From assembly GCA_029259995.1 (NCBI GenBank), contig JAJDEC010000386.1, positions 1 through 26,912 on the forward strand: a stretch of DNA of 26,912 nucleotides. Reading direction: 5' to 3'. This DNA comes from Phycisphaerae bacterium. GTDB taxonomy: Bacteria; Planctomycetota; Phycisphaerae; UBA1845; UTPLA1. Positions within the stretch are counted from its first letter, which is position 1. Each line of letters opens with the position of its first letter. The notes under the pieces were generated by a model. The model ran no database searches. It was not told the DNA's origin and worked only from the letters and a program-made list of their open reading frames with translations. Below, in pieces: positions 8,167-16,476 of the stretch. A program made the position numbers and the translations under genes.

Positions 8167-8196
8167 TTCACATCTTATCCACAATCGGGTCATAAT
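8167..8196 (+). promoter_or_regulatory. Probable dnaA promoter with DnaA box in its spacer
   Basis: A -35-like TTCACA (8167-8172; five of six matches to TTGACA) is followed by 18 bases and a -10-like CATAAT (8191-8196; five of six matches to TATAAT). The spacer contains the perfect DnaA box TTATCCACA at 8175-8183. Binding of DnaA there would occlude the promoter, which would give autoregulation as known for dnaA in other bacteria. The predicted transcript would have a leader of about 180 bases. Confidence 0.5.
8175..8183 (+). promoter_or_regulatory. DnaA box (perfect TTATCCACA)
   Basis: The nine bases match the strong consensus DnaA box exactly, on the plus strand, about 200 bases upstream of the dnaA start and within its probable promoter. 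Confidence 0.75.
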
Positions 8197-8384
8197 CGTA
8201 AGTTACCTTCTGTTATTAGGATAACAACAACCCAAAGGACTCTGTTGCCGAGGGTAGTCCGGATCGCTAATATTGCAGTTCTGCGCTGTTCGCTGGCGCA
8301 TCCGGTCTAAACCAATGGCCTTTACATTGATGCCGTGCTCGCCGACTTCCAAAGGCAAGCACGCGCCGATTGCCCTGTCCAACA

Positions 8385-9761
8385 ATGAAGAAACGCGACG
8401 CCGACATCGCTTTTGCTGATCTCCTCAAGCATGTACGCCTCAACCATGCAGGGCTTTTTCGCAGATGGTTCGACGACATGAAATTCGGCGAACTGGACGC
8501 AGGTCAGCTCGAAATCCTGGCCGAGACGCCGGATCAGGCCCGCTACCTTCAAAACCACTGTGTCGCCGCGTTTCGCGATGCCGCCCAATCACTGACGGGG
8601 CGGCTGGTGACTGTGGAATTCGCGACCCAGGACGGCACGCCAGTAACCGAGACGGCGCCCCTGCTGGAAGAGTTCAACGGCATGGATCGCGGCGCGCGAC
8701 CGGTCGGTGGATCCATTGTCCACCTGAACGGCGACTATAACTTCGACAATCTCGTCGTCGGCCCGTGCAATCGACTCGCCAACGCCGCGTGCCGGGCCGT
8801 CAGTGAGGCTCCGGGGACGGCTTACAACCCGCTGTTTCTCCATGGCGACGTCGGCCTCGGCAAGACACACATGCTTCAGGCGATCTGCCACGAGCTGCTC
8901 GATCACAGTCCGGCGGCGAATGTGATCTTTCTGAGCTGCGAGGCCTTCGTCAATCAGTTCATCGATGCCGTCGAGAAGGGTGATCTGGCAAATTTCAGGT
9001 ATCAGTATCGCCATGCCGACTTGCTGGTGGTCGACGACATTCAATTCCTGATCGGCCGCGACGGCACGCAGGAAGAATTCTTCCACACCTTCAACGCCCT
9101 CTACCAGGTCAACAAGCAGATTGTGATCTCGGGCGACGCGCCGCCGAGCAAGATGAAAGGCATCGAAAACCGCCTTGTCAGCCGGTTTAACTGGGGCCTC
9201 GTCGCTCGTCTGGATCCGCCATGCCTCGAGACACGGAATGCGATTCTCCGAAAGAAGATGCGGTCAAAAGGCCTGCAGCTCTCCGACGACATCACGATGT
9301 TCGTCGCGTCAGAGACCCCGACGAACGCCCGGGAATTGGAGGGCGTTCTCAATCGCCTGCACGGCATGGCCGCCCTGGAAGGCCGAAAGCCGGACGCCGA
9401 AATGGTGCGAACGGCGCTCGGCCAGACGATGCAGCATGCGCTGCCGGCGCCGCGAATCCCGGATATTGCCTCCGCCGCCACAGTTCGATTCGGCGTCAAG
9501 CTCTCAGAACTTCAGGGCAAACGGCGAAGCCGATCGATTGCATTGCCCCGGCAGATCTGTATGTATCTCGCGCGGCAACTGACGCCACACAGCCTCGAAG
9601 AAATCGGCGGCTACTTCGGCGGCCGCGATCACACGACCGTGCTTCACGCCCATCGCCAGATTGCGGATCGTCTCAAGGACGACATGGAACTCCGCGGTCA
9701 GGTTCAGGGTCTGGAGCGGGATCTGCGTCAGGTCTCCGCACGCATGCCGATCTCCGCCTGA
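8385..9761 (+). CDS. dnaA: Chromosomal replication initiator protein DnaA
   Basis: The AAA+ initiator that binds DnaA boxes and opens the origin. Domain I (about residues 5-80) has the LFRRWFDDMKFGEL pattern. Domain III starts at YNFDNLVVGPCNRLA; Walker A reads GDVGLGKTH and Walker B reads LLVVDDIQFL. Sensor 1 is in IVISGDAPPSKM, and the arginine-finger region is RLVSRFNWGLVARLDPP. Domain IV carries the helix-turn-helix signature GGYFGGRDHTTVLHAHRQI. The length (458 residues) is normal for the family. The residue after the first Gly of Walker A is Asp, where Gly is common, but the GxxGxGKT pattern is intact. I prefer ATG at 8385 over the in-frame TTG at 8370; neither has a strong ribosome-binding site. 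It is followed by dnaN, dciA-like and gyrB on the same strand, a classical origin cluster. Confidence 0.96.
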   Translation: MKKRDADIAFADLLKHVRLNHAGLFRRWFDDMKFGELDAGQLEILAETPDQARYLQNHCVAAFRDAAQSLTGRLVTVEFATQDGTPVTETAPLLEEFNGMDRGARPVGGSIVHLNGDYNFDNLVVGPCNRLANAACRAVSEAPGTAYNPLFLHGDVGLGKTHMLQAICHELLDHSPAANVIFLSCEAFVNQFIDAVEKGDLANFRYQYRHADLLVVDDIQFLIGRDGTQEEFFHTFNALYQVNKQIVISGDAPPSKMKGIENRLVSRFNWGLVARLDPPCLETRNAILRKKMRSKGLQLSDDITMFVASETPTNARELEGVLNRLHGMAALEGRKPDAEMVRTALGQTMQHALPAPRIPDIASAATVRFGVKLSELQGKRRSRSIALPRQICMYLARQLTPHSLEEIGGYFGGRDHTTVLHAHRQIADRLKDDMELRGQVQGLERDLRQVSARMPISA

Positions 9762-9869
9762 TTCGACTCGATCTCGATGTGCCCGTACGCATTCAACCGG
9801 GCGTCGCGTCTGCGCCGAGGGTCGTCCGATGGCGGCCGATCCCAGCTTCACATGCGTCGATTGAGAAGA

Positions 9870-9878
9870 TGTGGATAA
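9870..9878 (-). promoter_or_regulatory. DnaA box (perfect TTATCCACA, minus strand)
   Basis: TGTGGATAA on the plus strand is the exact reverse complement of the consensus DnaA box. It lies about 110 bases after the dnaA stop and is oriented opposite to the box upstream of dnaA. Confidence 0.7.
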
Positions 9879-10067
9879 CCTGCGTTTTGATTAATTTTGG
9901 GAATGGACGGGCGGGCGAACGTCGCTATCAGTGTTGAAAATGTGTTCAGCCGTGAAGCTGTCGACAGCGGCAATCACAAGTTGTTCAGGCGTGGACGAGT
10001 CGTGGGAAATGCCGTAAAATCAAGGGTTTGCGGAGGTTAGTGGAGCAGCAGCAAGAACGCCTCACCA

Positions 10068-10150
10068 TTTAACAGCGAATGTTAGGGTATACGACTGACT
10101 GATCAATAAGTTATCAGTATTAGTAGTCCTTAAGGATGTGGTTGTTAAAG
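10068..10150. other. AT-richer stretch, candidate DNA unwinding element
   Basis: This stretch before dnaN is markedly richer in A and T than the rest of the window. It includes GTTAGGGTATAC, AATAAGTTATCAGTATTAGT with an adjoining TAGTAG, and the 10-base palindrome TCCTTAAGGA at about 10128-10137. The TAGTAG run resembles DnaA-trio elements, but no DnaA box sits directly beside it, so the assignment is tentative. Confidence 0.3.
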
Positions 10151-10153
10151 GCA

Positions 10154-10181
10154 TTCCAAGCGTTCGTGGATAGGTTATGAT
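10154..10181 (+). promoter_or_regulatory. Weak candidate dnaN promoter
   Basis: A -10-like TATGAT lies at 10176-10181, 25 bases before the dnaN start. The best -35 candidate, TTCCAA at 10154-10159, matches only half of the consensus with a 16-base spacer. Offered as a possible promoter only. Confidence 0.25.
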
Positions 10182-10206
10182 CCGCCTCCAACGAGAGTGA
10201 ATCGCC

Positions 10207-11301
10207 ATGAAATGTATCTGTGATCGATCTGCGTTACAGGAAGCCCTGGCGGCAACGGCCGGCGTGGCGCTGGCGCGCACGCCGAAGCCCATCCTGCAAT
10301 GTGTCCGTCTGACGGCGGACAAGGATTCCCTGATCCTGACGGCTTACGACCAGGAAGTCGGTTTGCGATATCGCGTTTCGCAAGTGGAAGTCTCCGATCC
10401 CGGCGAAGCGCTCGTGTCCTGTGATCGCATGCATTCGATCGTTCGCGAGTCTAACGACGAGACGCTTTCGCTCGAGACGAAAGAGGATCACCTGCACGTT
10501 CGCGGACAGGACAGTCATTTCCAGGTTGTCGGTCAGAATGTTCGCGAGTTTCCGCCCGTACCCGACATGGAGGGCGAGCCGTCATTCAAGATCAAGATTG
10601 GCAGTTTCCGGCGTGGAATCGAAAAGACACTGTTTGCGGCGGCGCGCGAGAGCACGCGATACGCAATCAACGGCGTCTTGTGCGAGTCCCGCGGCAAGAA
10701 GCTGCAACTCGTGTCGACCGATGGTCGCCGTCTCGCCGTCGCGGCGGCTGACATGGAAGACAAGCCGGCCGAGCCGCTGCGTGCGATCATTCCGACGAAA
10801 GCGCTGACGATTCTGAATCGCCTGCATCTGGACGGAGATGAGATCATGTCTGTCCGGATCATGCCGAATCAGATCATCATGGCCGCTGCGGGCGTGACGA
10901 TCAGCAGCGTCCTCGTCGAAGGCAACTTCCCGAAGTGGGAAGACGTTCTGCCGGAAGGCGGCGACAAGACTCTGGAAATCAACACGTCAGAATTCCTCAG
11001 CGCCGTCAAACGCGCATCGCTGCTGGCGAATGTCGAATCCAAGGGCATCGCGATGGAATTAAGCGGCAAGGATCTGGAATTGCGGAGCCGTTCCGCTGAA
11101 CAGGGCGAAGCACAGGTACGGCTCGGCGTCAACTACACGGGGCAGCCGATGAAGATCGGCTTTAATCCGGAGTTTCTCATCGACGCCCTGAAAGTGTGCG
11201 ATGAGACGACGACGATGGAATTCAAGGACGGCTCCAAGCCCGGATTGCTCAAGAGCGGACCGGACTTTCAGTACGTTGTCATGCCGGTCAATCTGTCCTG
11301 A
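10207..11301 (+). CDS. dnaN: DNA polymerase III beta subunit (sliding clamp)
   Basis: The ring-shaped clamp that tethers DNA polymerase III to DNA. At 364 residues it has the usual length for three clamp folds. Recognisable stretches include the N-terminal MKCICDRSALQEALAATAGV, the middle KTLFAAARESTRYAINGVL followed by LVSTDGRRLAVAAA, and the C-terminal IGFNPEFLIDALKV with the final QYVVMPVNLS, which corresponds to the family's YVVMPM end. The ATG at 10207 follows a modest GAGAG purine run. It is the second gene of the origin cluster, 445 bases after dnaA, and is followed after 43 bases by the dciA-like gene. Confidence 0.96.
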   Translation: MKCICDRSALQEALAATAGVALARTPKPILQCVRLTADKDSLILTAYDQEVGLRYRVSQVEVSDPGEALVSCDRMHSIVRESNDETLSLETKEDHLHVRGQDSHFQVVGQNVREFPPVPDMEGEPSFKIKIGSFRRGIEKTLFAAARESTRYAINGVLCESRGKKLQLVSTDGRRLAVAAADMEDKPAEPLRAIIPTKALTILNRLHLDGDEIMSVRIMPNQIIMAAAGVTISSVLVEGNFPKWEDVLPEGGDKTLEINTSEFLSAVKRASLLANVESKGIAMELSGKDLELRSRSAEQGEAQVRLGVNYTGQPMKIGFNPEFLIDALKVCDETTTMEFKDGSKPGLLKSGPDFQYVVMPVNLS

Positions 11302-11344
11302 TCGCCGATATAACTGTTTGACGCCGTCCGTGCGTCCAGTCTGA

Positions 11345-11869
11345 ATGAGTTTGGTCGCCGTTGCATCTGAGTTTGACCTGACGGCGTTGCAGGAAACAGG
11401 AAGCGTTCGATTGTCCAACGTTCGGAACCGAGATCATCTGGCGTATCGTCGAGACGTGTTGGAAGCCGAAGGCTTGCGATATGGCGCATCGGAAGCGCAG
11501 ATGCAATTCTGGAAGCGGCACAATCTGGCGAACAGCCGAAGCAGCTTTCGGATCCGGCGACAGCCCGCGGGGCTTGGTTTACTCACGGGGCAACTGCTCA
11601 AACATCAGTCCGCTGCCGACGGCGTTCGATTGGGCCGCGCGATCGTCGCGTGGAAGAAGGCCGTTCCTTCGAACTGTCACGACAAATGCCGCATCGACTC
11701 GCTCAAGAAGGGCGAGCTTGGCGTCATCGTCGAATCGAAGAGCACGGCCTATGTGCTTCGACGCCAGGAATATCAGAGGCTGCTTGAGCGCCTCGAAGAC
11801 GCGGCGCCGGGTTTGGGGATTCACTCGATCCGATTTCGAGTGGGCGCTATCCGCCGCGCGAATACGTAA
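11345..11869 (+). CDS. DUF721/DciA-like protein
   Basis: A 174-residue protein whose C-terminal half fits the DUF721 (DciA) domain: KKGELGVIVESKSTAYVLRR, then EYQRLLERLE and the closing strand SIRFRVGAI. DciA is the ancestral loader or regulator of the replicative helicase DnaB and is commonly encoded near dnaA, dnaN, recF and gyrB. The first 85 residues are Arg/Gln-rich and not recognisable, so the true start could be further downstream; the ATG at 11345 has no clear ribosome-binding site. It occupies the place between dnaN and gyrB where recF often lies. The location and the C-terminal pattern agree, but the assignment rests on short similarity. Confidence 0.7.
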   Translation: MSLVAVASEFDLTALQETGSVRLSNVRNRDHLAYRRDVLEAEGLRYGASEAQMQFWKRHNLANSRSSFRIRRQPAGLGLLTGQLLKHQSAADGVRLGRAIVAWKKAVPSNCHDKCRIDSLKKGELGVIVESKSTAYVLRRQEYQRLLERLEDAAPGLGIHSIRFRVGAIRRANT

Positions 11870-11940
11870 CAACAAAGAGCTGATTGAATCATTGCGAAGC
11901 GCAACGCTGAATCATCAGCACGCAGCGCTTCGGAGACAGC

Positions 11941-14526
11941 ATGAGCGAAACGCCGGTGAAACAACCTCCGTCCAATGACAAGCCAATGGGCGCGTCGAAG
12001 AAGGATTACGATGCGGGCAGCATTCGCGTGCTCGAAGGCATGGTGGCCGTGCGCAAGCGACCGTCGATGTACATCGGCGACACGCAGCTGCACGGATTGC
12101 ACCATCTGATCTGGGAAGCTGTTGATAACTCGGTTGACGAAGCCCAGATCGGCTTCTGCAACAGCATCATGGTCAAAATCAATGCGGACGGTTCCTGCAT
12201 GGTCCGCGACAATGGCCGCGGCATTCCGGTCGAGCCCTACAGCCTTCCTGACAATCCAAAGATCGACGGCAAGCCGACACTGGAAGTCGTGTTGACGGTT
12301 CTGCATGCCGGCGGAAAGTTTGATCGCGACAGCTACTCCGTATCCGGCGGTCTCCACGGCGTCGGCATCAGCGTTGTAAATGCCCTGTCGGAACGGCTCG
12401 ATGTGGAGGTTGCGCGCAACGGTTCACTCTACACGATGGGCTTCAGTCGCGGTGTCGCAGTTCGCGGGCTGAAACGCGTCGGCGATACCGACGAACGCGG
12501 CACGCGGATCGAATTCAAGCCGGATCCGGAAATATTCGAAGACACGAAGTTCCGAACAGAGATCCTCATTACGCGACTTCGCGAACTGGCCTACTTGAAT
12601 GAAGGCCTGCGAATCCAATTCGTCGATGAGCGCGTTGATAAGCAGGAAGAGTTTTACTACGAGGACGGACTTACGGCCTTCATCGAATACATGAATGAAG
12701 GCAAGGACGTACTCCATCCCGTGCGCACGCTTCAGGCCAAGGATGAAAAAGCCGGCCTCGAGTGCCGTGTCGCATTTCAGTGGAACGATTCCTACAACGA
12801 GAATCTGCTCGCCTTTGCAAACAACATCAAGAACCGCGACGGCGGTACCCATCTGACAGGTTTGCAGGCCGGTCTCACGCGCACACTCAACGCCTATGCC
12901 AAGAAAGGCAACCTCGTCAAGGGCGGCCTCGCACTGCGCGGCGAGGATTGGCGCGAAGGGCTGACAGCGATCGTCTCCGTCAAAGTCGCGGAGCCTGACT
13001 TCCAGGGGCAGACCAAAGATCGTTTGATGAACTCCGACGTTGAGTCGTACGTTCAACAGACCGTCAATGCGCAGCTGGCCAGCTGGCTCGAAGAGAATCC
13101 CGCGGAAGCAAAGAAAGTCATCACCAAGGGCGTCCAGGCCGCCGTCGCGCGCGAGGCAGCCCGCAAGGCCCGCGAGGCGACTCGAAAGACGGCGCTGTCC
13201 AGCGGCAACCTCCCCGGAAAATTGTGGGATTGCCACAGCAAGAATCCGGAAGAGTCGGAATTGTTTCTCGTCGAGGGCGATTCCGCGGGCGGCTCCGCCA
13301 AGCAGGGGCGCGTCGCCAAGACACAGGCGATTCTCCCGCTCAAGGGTAAGATTCTCAACGTCGAGAAGGCCCGGATGGACAAGATTCTTTCCCATGAGGA
13401 AATTAAGACCATCATCGCCGCCCTCGGCTGCGGCGTGCCGGGGCATGAAGACTTCGATGTCTCAAAGGCTCGCTACGGCAAGATCATCATCATGACCGAC
13501 GCCGACGTCGATGGCAGCCACATTCGAACGCTGCTGCTCACGTTTTTCTTCCGCCACATGCGGGCGTTGATCGATACCGGGCGCATCTTCGTCGCCCAGC
13601 CGCCGCTCTATCTGCTCAAGCGAGGCAAGCAGGCAGAATTCATTCTCAACGACGGCATCATGGATCGAAAGCTGACGGAATGGGGCCTGACGGATACGCG
13701 CGTTGCCATCCGCACATTCGAAGGCAACGCCACAACGCCGACGACCGAGACGTTCGTCGAGCAAAACGACCTCAAGGAACTCTGTGCGACGATCGATCGC
13801 GTGACGCGCGCGAAATCCGCGTTGGCGCGACGAGGTATCGAGTTTCGCACGTTCCTCATCAAGACTCGCGCTGACAACGGCGGTAAGCTCCCGTGGATTC
13901 GAACCATTGTTGACGGCGAGGAGCAATTCTTCGCCGATGACGACGCGTTCAACGATTTCCGCAGCGAGTGCAAAGAGAAATTCGGCAAGATCAAAGTCGC
14001 CGATGGCGGCGTCAGCCTGCCGACACGGCAGGATGATGAAGAAGCCAAAGTCATCGTCCGTTATGAATTGCCCGAATCAGCGGAGCTGGAAGAAGCGATT
14101 GCCTGGTTTGCCAAGCGTGGCATCGACATCCAGGACTATTTCACGCATCGCGAGGAACTCGTCACAGGCGAATTGACGCCTGCGAAATATGCTCTCGTGC
14201 CGCCGACGGGCGAACCCGTCGAACTCGACGGACTCGCCGCCGTCGCCGACGGTATCCGTTCTCTCGGCCAGCGCGGCGCGACCGTCAAACGATTTAAAGG
14301 TCTGGGCGAAATGAACCCCGAAGAGCTTTGGGAAACCACGCTCGATCCGTCCAAGCGTAAGCTGCTGCAGGTCGTTATCTCGGAAGAGACGGGGGATCCC
14401 GAACAACTCGAAACCGACGGCAGGAACGCCGATCGTATTTTCTCGATTCTTATGGGCAACGATGTGGAGAAACGCCGCGACTTTATCGAAGTCAACGCAA
14501 TCCACGTCAGTGATCTCGACGTCTGA
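11941..14526 (+). CDS. gyrB: DNA gyrase subunit B
   Basis: The ATPase subunit of the type II topoisomerase that introduces negative supercoils. The GHKL ATPase domain shows EAVDNSVDEAQIGF, DNGRGIPVE and GGLHGVGISVVNALSE. The Toprim domain shows EGDSAGGSAKQGR, LPLKGKILNVEKARMDKIL and the metal-binding MTDADVDGSHIRTLLLTFFF. The C-terminal end has RFKGLGEMNPEELWETTLDP. The protein is 861 residues, longer than the roughly 640-residue short form, because about 170 residues (about 560-740) are inserted between the Toprim core and the RFKGLGEMN block, as in proteobacterial GyrB. The ATG at 11941 has GGAGA about six bases upstream. gyrA is not in the window. Confidence 0.96.
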   Translation: MSETPVKQPPSNDKPMGASKKDYDAGSIRVLEGMVAVRKRPSMYIGDTQLHGLHHLIWEAVDNSVDEAQIGFCNSIMVKINADGSCMVRDNGRGIPVEPYSLPDNPKIDGKPTLEVVLTVLHAGGKFDRDSYSVSGGLHGVGISVVNALSERLDVEVARNGSLYTMGFSRGVAVRGLKRVGDTDERGTRIEFKPDPEIFEDTKFRTEILITRLRELAYLNEGLRIQFVDERVDKQEEFYYEDGLTAFIEYMNEGKDVLHPVRTLQAKDEKAGLECRVAFQWNDSYNENLLAFANNIKNRDGGTHLTGLQAGLTRTLNAYAKKGNLVKGGLALRGEDWREGLTAIVSVKVAEPDFQGQTKDRLMNSDVESYVQQTVNAQLASWLEENPAEAKKVITKGVQAAVAREAARKAREATRKTALSSGNLPGKLWDCHSKNPEESELFLVEGDSAGGSAKQGRVAKTQAILPLKGKILNVEKARMDKILSHEEIKTIIAALGCGVPGHEDFDVSKARYGKIIIMTDADVDGSHIRTLLLTFFFRHMRALIDTGRIFVAQPPLYLLKRGKQAEFILNDGIMDRKLTEWGLTDTRVAIRTFEGNATTPTTETFVEQNDLKELCATIDRVTRAKSALARRGIEFRTFLIKTRADNGGKLPWIRTIVDGEEQFFADDDAFNDFRSECKEKFGKIKVADGGVSLPTRQDDEEAKVIVRYELPESAELEEAIAWFAKRGIDIQDYFTHREELVTGELTPAKYALVPPTGEPVELDGLAAVADGIRSLGQRGATVKRFKGLGEMNPEELWETTLDPSKRKLLQVVISEETGDPEQLETDGRNADRIFSILMGNDVEKRRDFIEVNAIHVSDLDV

Positions 14527-14535
14527 CCTCGTCTC

Positions 14536-16266
14536 ATGGCGGATGTCATCCCGCGTCAGAACCGGATCCTGCGTTGCGTCGAGGCCTTTCCGTACCCATC
14601 GCTCCTGCTGCTTATTCCCATCGTCCTGCTCTACGGCGCCAGCCTGCGCTGGGGCTTCATGCTCGACGACTATCGCCATCTGCACGTGATCGAACAGTAT
14701 GAATCCGGCGAACGGGACAATCTCAACCTTTTTCGGTTCCTGACATCGGAAGCATCCAATTCCGAAGCCCGTCGCGACGGATCCCATCCCTGGTGGCTCG
14801 GCGACGACGTGCGCTATCAACATTGGCGACCTTTGGCGGAGGGGATGCTGTACGCCGAGTATCTCGTCTTTGGTCGAAATCCGCTGGGCTTTCGGGTTGT
14901 AACGCTGATCGCCTATTGGCTCGGCGCGTGTCTCGTGTATCGACTGTTTCGCCGACTCGCGCAGCAGGAACGAACAGCGCGATGGGGGGCGCTGGCGTTC
15001 GCGACATTCGCGTGCCACGCAATCCCGACGGTTTTCATTTCCGCCCAGGCGGATGTCGTCGTTCTTGTGTTGTGTGCGGCCCTATTGCTTCTCGCCTTGA
15101 AGTATGCCGATTCGGATCGGCGTCTTCTTCTTCTGCCGATGGCCATCCTCTTCGCGCTCGCGCTGGGTTTCAAAGAGGCGTGTCTGCCTGTCGCGGTGCT
15201 TCCGGCGCTGATCGGGCTCGTCGTCTTCCGCGGCGCGCCTCGCCGCCGATTCATGATCACGAGCGCCCTTATGTCTCTGATAGGTGTCATCTGGTTGGCG
15301 GCCTACTCGCGGGGCGGCTTCGGATCGAACACCGTTATCATGCTCGATCCGATTCATCGTTCCGCCGAGTATCTCGTCGCCTTACCGCTGCGGGCCATTC
15401 AGTTGTTGACGGCGTTGATCGTTCCCATCAACCCCTTCATTTTCTATTTTCGACCGCGCGGGGAACCGTTTGTTTATGTGTTCTGCGCGATCGGACTGTT
15501 GGCGATGTTCTGGATGTTTCGCAGCGTCACGCGGCGCAACAACGGGGATCGTGTGGCGCCCGCCATGCTGCTCTGGATTCTTGCTTTCATTCCGCTTCTT
15601 GTGTGCACAGTTCCCGACGATCGCGTCCTGATGCTGCCAAGCGTCGGATTCGCATATCTTGTCGGCGTCTGGATCGCAGGCGGTGCTCCAGATGCGGCGC
15701 GCCAGACCAGGATTATTCCGATCATCCTTTTTCTCTTCGTTCACAGTGGTTTTGCGATTGGTTCGACCCAGATCATGCGGCTCGTGGAATCGCAGACGAT
15801 CGTGAATCACAAGGATGTCGCTGCGCGAATCGGCGACGCGCCCGACGACTGCATTGTGTTCTTCCTCGATTCACAATTTGATTTGCAGGTGCTTTTCGCA
15901 CAGCGGATCTTCAGGGATGTGAACGGACTGCCCAACGTCGGATTCCGATTTCTTTCCGATTCTGAATCCCTGAGCGTGCGGAGAACGGCGCACAACAAAT
16001 TGGAATTGACCGACAACGCGGATGGTCTTTTCGAGAGTTTCCTCGGCGACATGGCCGTGACGCAGGAACGCCCCAAATGCGAGGGGGACGTGTTCGACGC
16101 CGGCGAAGTCAGCGGCCGAATTCTTCGAGTCGTGGACGGCGCTGTCCGAAGTGTCGAGTTGACTTTCCGACGCGACCTGGACGATGCGTCTTATCATTTC
16201 TTCCGAAGTGGTGAATTCGGCGCTCCGGAGCCGTGGCCCGTTCCGTCTATCGACTCCGGTCAATAA
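14536..16266 (+). CDS. Polytopic membrane protein, GT-C glycosyltransferase-like
   Basis: A 576-residue inner-membrane protein with about ten or eleven hydrophobic segments in residues 20-425, then a soluble domain of about 150 residues at the C terminus. After the first helix comes MLDDYRHL, matching the acidic first-loop motif of lipid-linked GT-C glycosyltransferases. A later loop has GFKEACLPVAVLPAL, like the KE loop in TMTC/oligosaccharyl-transferase relatives. Such enzymes use polyprenyl-phosphate sugars to glycosylate proteins or envelope glycans; the acceptor here cannot be told. The start at 14536 is nine bases after the gyrB stop, so it may be co-transcribed with gyrB although it has no functional link. 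No clear ribosome-binding site is seen. The family call is by motif and topology only. Confidence 0.7.
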   Translation: MADVIPRQNRILRCVEAFPYPSLLLLIPIVLLYGASLRWGFMLDDYRHLHVIEQYESGERDNLNLFRFLTSEASNSEARRDGSHPWWLGDDVRYQHWRPLAEGMLYAEYLVFGRNPLGFRVVTLIAYWLGACLVYRLFRRLAQQERTARWGALAFATFACHAIPTVFISAQADVVVLVLCAALLLLALKYADSDRRLLLLPMAILFALALGFKEACLPVAVLPALIGLVVFRGAPRRRFMITSALMSLIGVIWLAAYSRGGFGSNTVIMLDPIHRSAEYLVALPLRAIQLLTALIVPINPFIFYFRPRGEPFVYVFCAIGLLAMFWMFRSVTRRNNGDRVAPAMLLWILAFIPLLVCTVPDDRVLMLPSVGFAYLVGVWIAGGAPDAARQTRIIPIILFLFVHSGFAIGSTQIMRLVESQTIVNHKDVAARIGDAPDDCIVFFLDSQFDLQVLFAQRIFRDVNGLPNVGFRFLSDSESLSVRRTAHNKLELTDNADGLFESFLGDMAVTQERPKCEGDVFDAGEVSGRILRVVDGAVRSVELTFRRDLDDASYHFFRSGEFGAPEPWPVPSIDSGQ

Positions 16267-16476
16267 CGCATCGTCGAGCGCAGCTTCATCGCTTATCGGC
16301 CATTCCGACTGAATTGCCGGACTCTCTCGCCCCGTTTCTCAGTGCCCAGTTGGTGATCCGGTTCGGCTCGCCGATCGGGATCTGCCCGGATACTGGATTC
16401 GCCACATGGCGGCGGCCTACAATTCGATAGTCAAACTGCGATCTGAACAGTCCTGCCTCGTGGCATGGGGAATATC

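Larger units (their letters stand above)
7957..8384. other. Divergent intergenic region upstream of dnaA, possible oriC arm
   Basis: About 430 bases without a convincing gene, between two divergently transcribed genes. It holds a perfect DnaA box at 8175-8183, a probable dnaA promoter around it, and a 6-bp AT-rich hairpin (TGTTAT at 8211-8216, ATAACA at 8221-8226, TAGG loop). Every complete gene to the left up to this point is on the minus strand and every gene to the right up to about 18.3 kb is on the plus strand, as expected around a bidirectional origin. Short frames inside it lack ribosome-binding sites and are not called. Confidence 0.5.
9762..10206. other. dnaA-dnaN intergenic region, candidate replication origin
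   Basis: 445 bases with no convincing gene, less GC-rich than the flanking genes in its second half. It contains a perfect DnaA box on the minus strand (9870-9878) followed by a TTTTGATTAATTTTGG tract, and an AT-richer stretch at about 10068-10150 with TTAAC, TAGTAG and the palindrome TCCTTAAGGA. Only one perfect DnaA box is visible here; other candidates differ at two or more positions. The dnaA-dnaN gap is a common site for oriC in bacteria, but with few boxes the exact origin could equally be the region upstream of dnaA or both together. Confidence 0.5.

Noticed and set aside
8203..8385. A 60-codon minus-strand frame upstream of dnaA
   Set aside because: It starts with TTG without a ribosome-binding site, spans the candidate dnaA leader and shows no conserved features.
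12424..13446. A 340-codon frame antisense within gyrB
   Set aside because: The gyrB motifs on the plus strand are unambiguous and the antisense product shows no domain.
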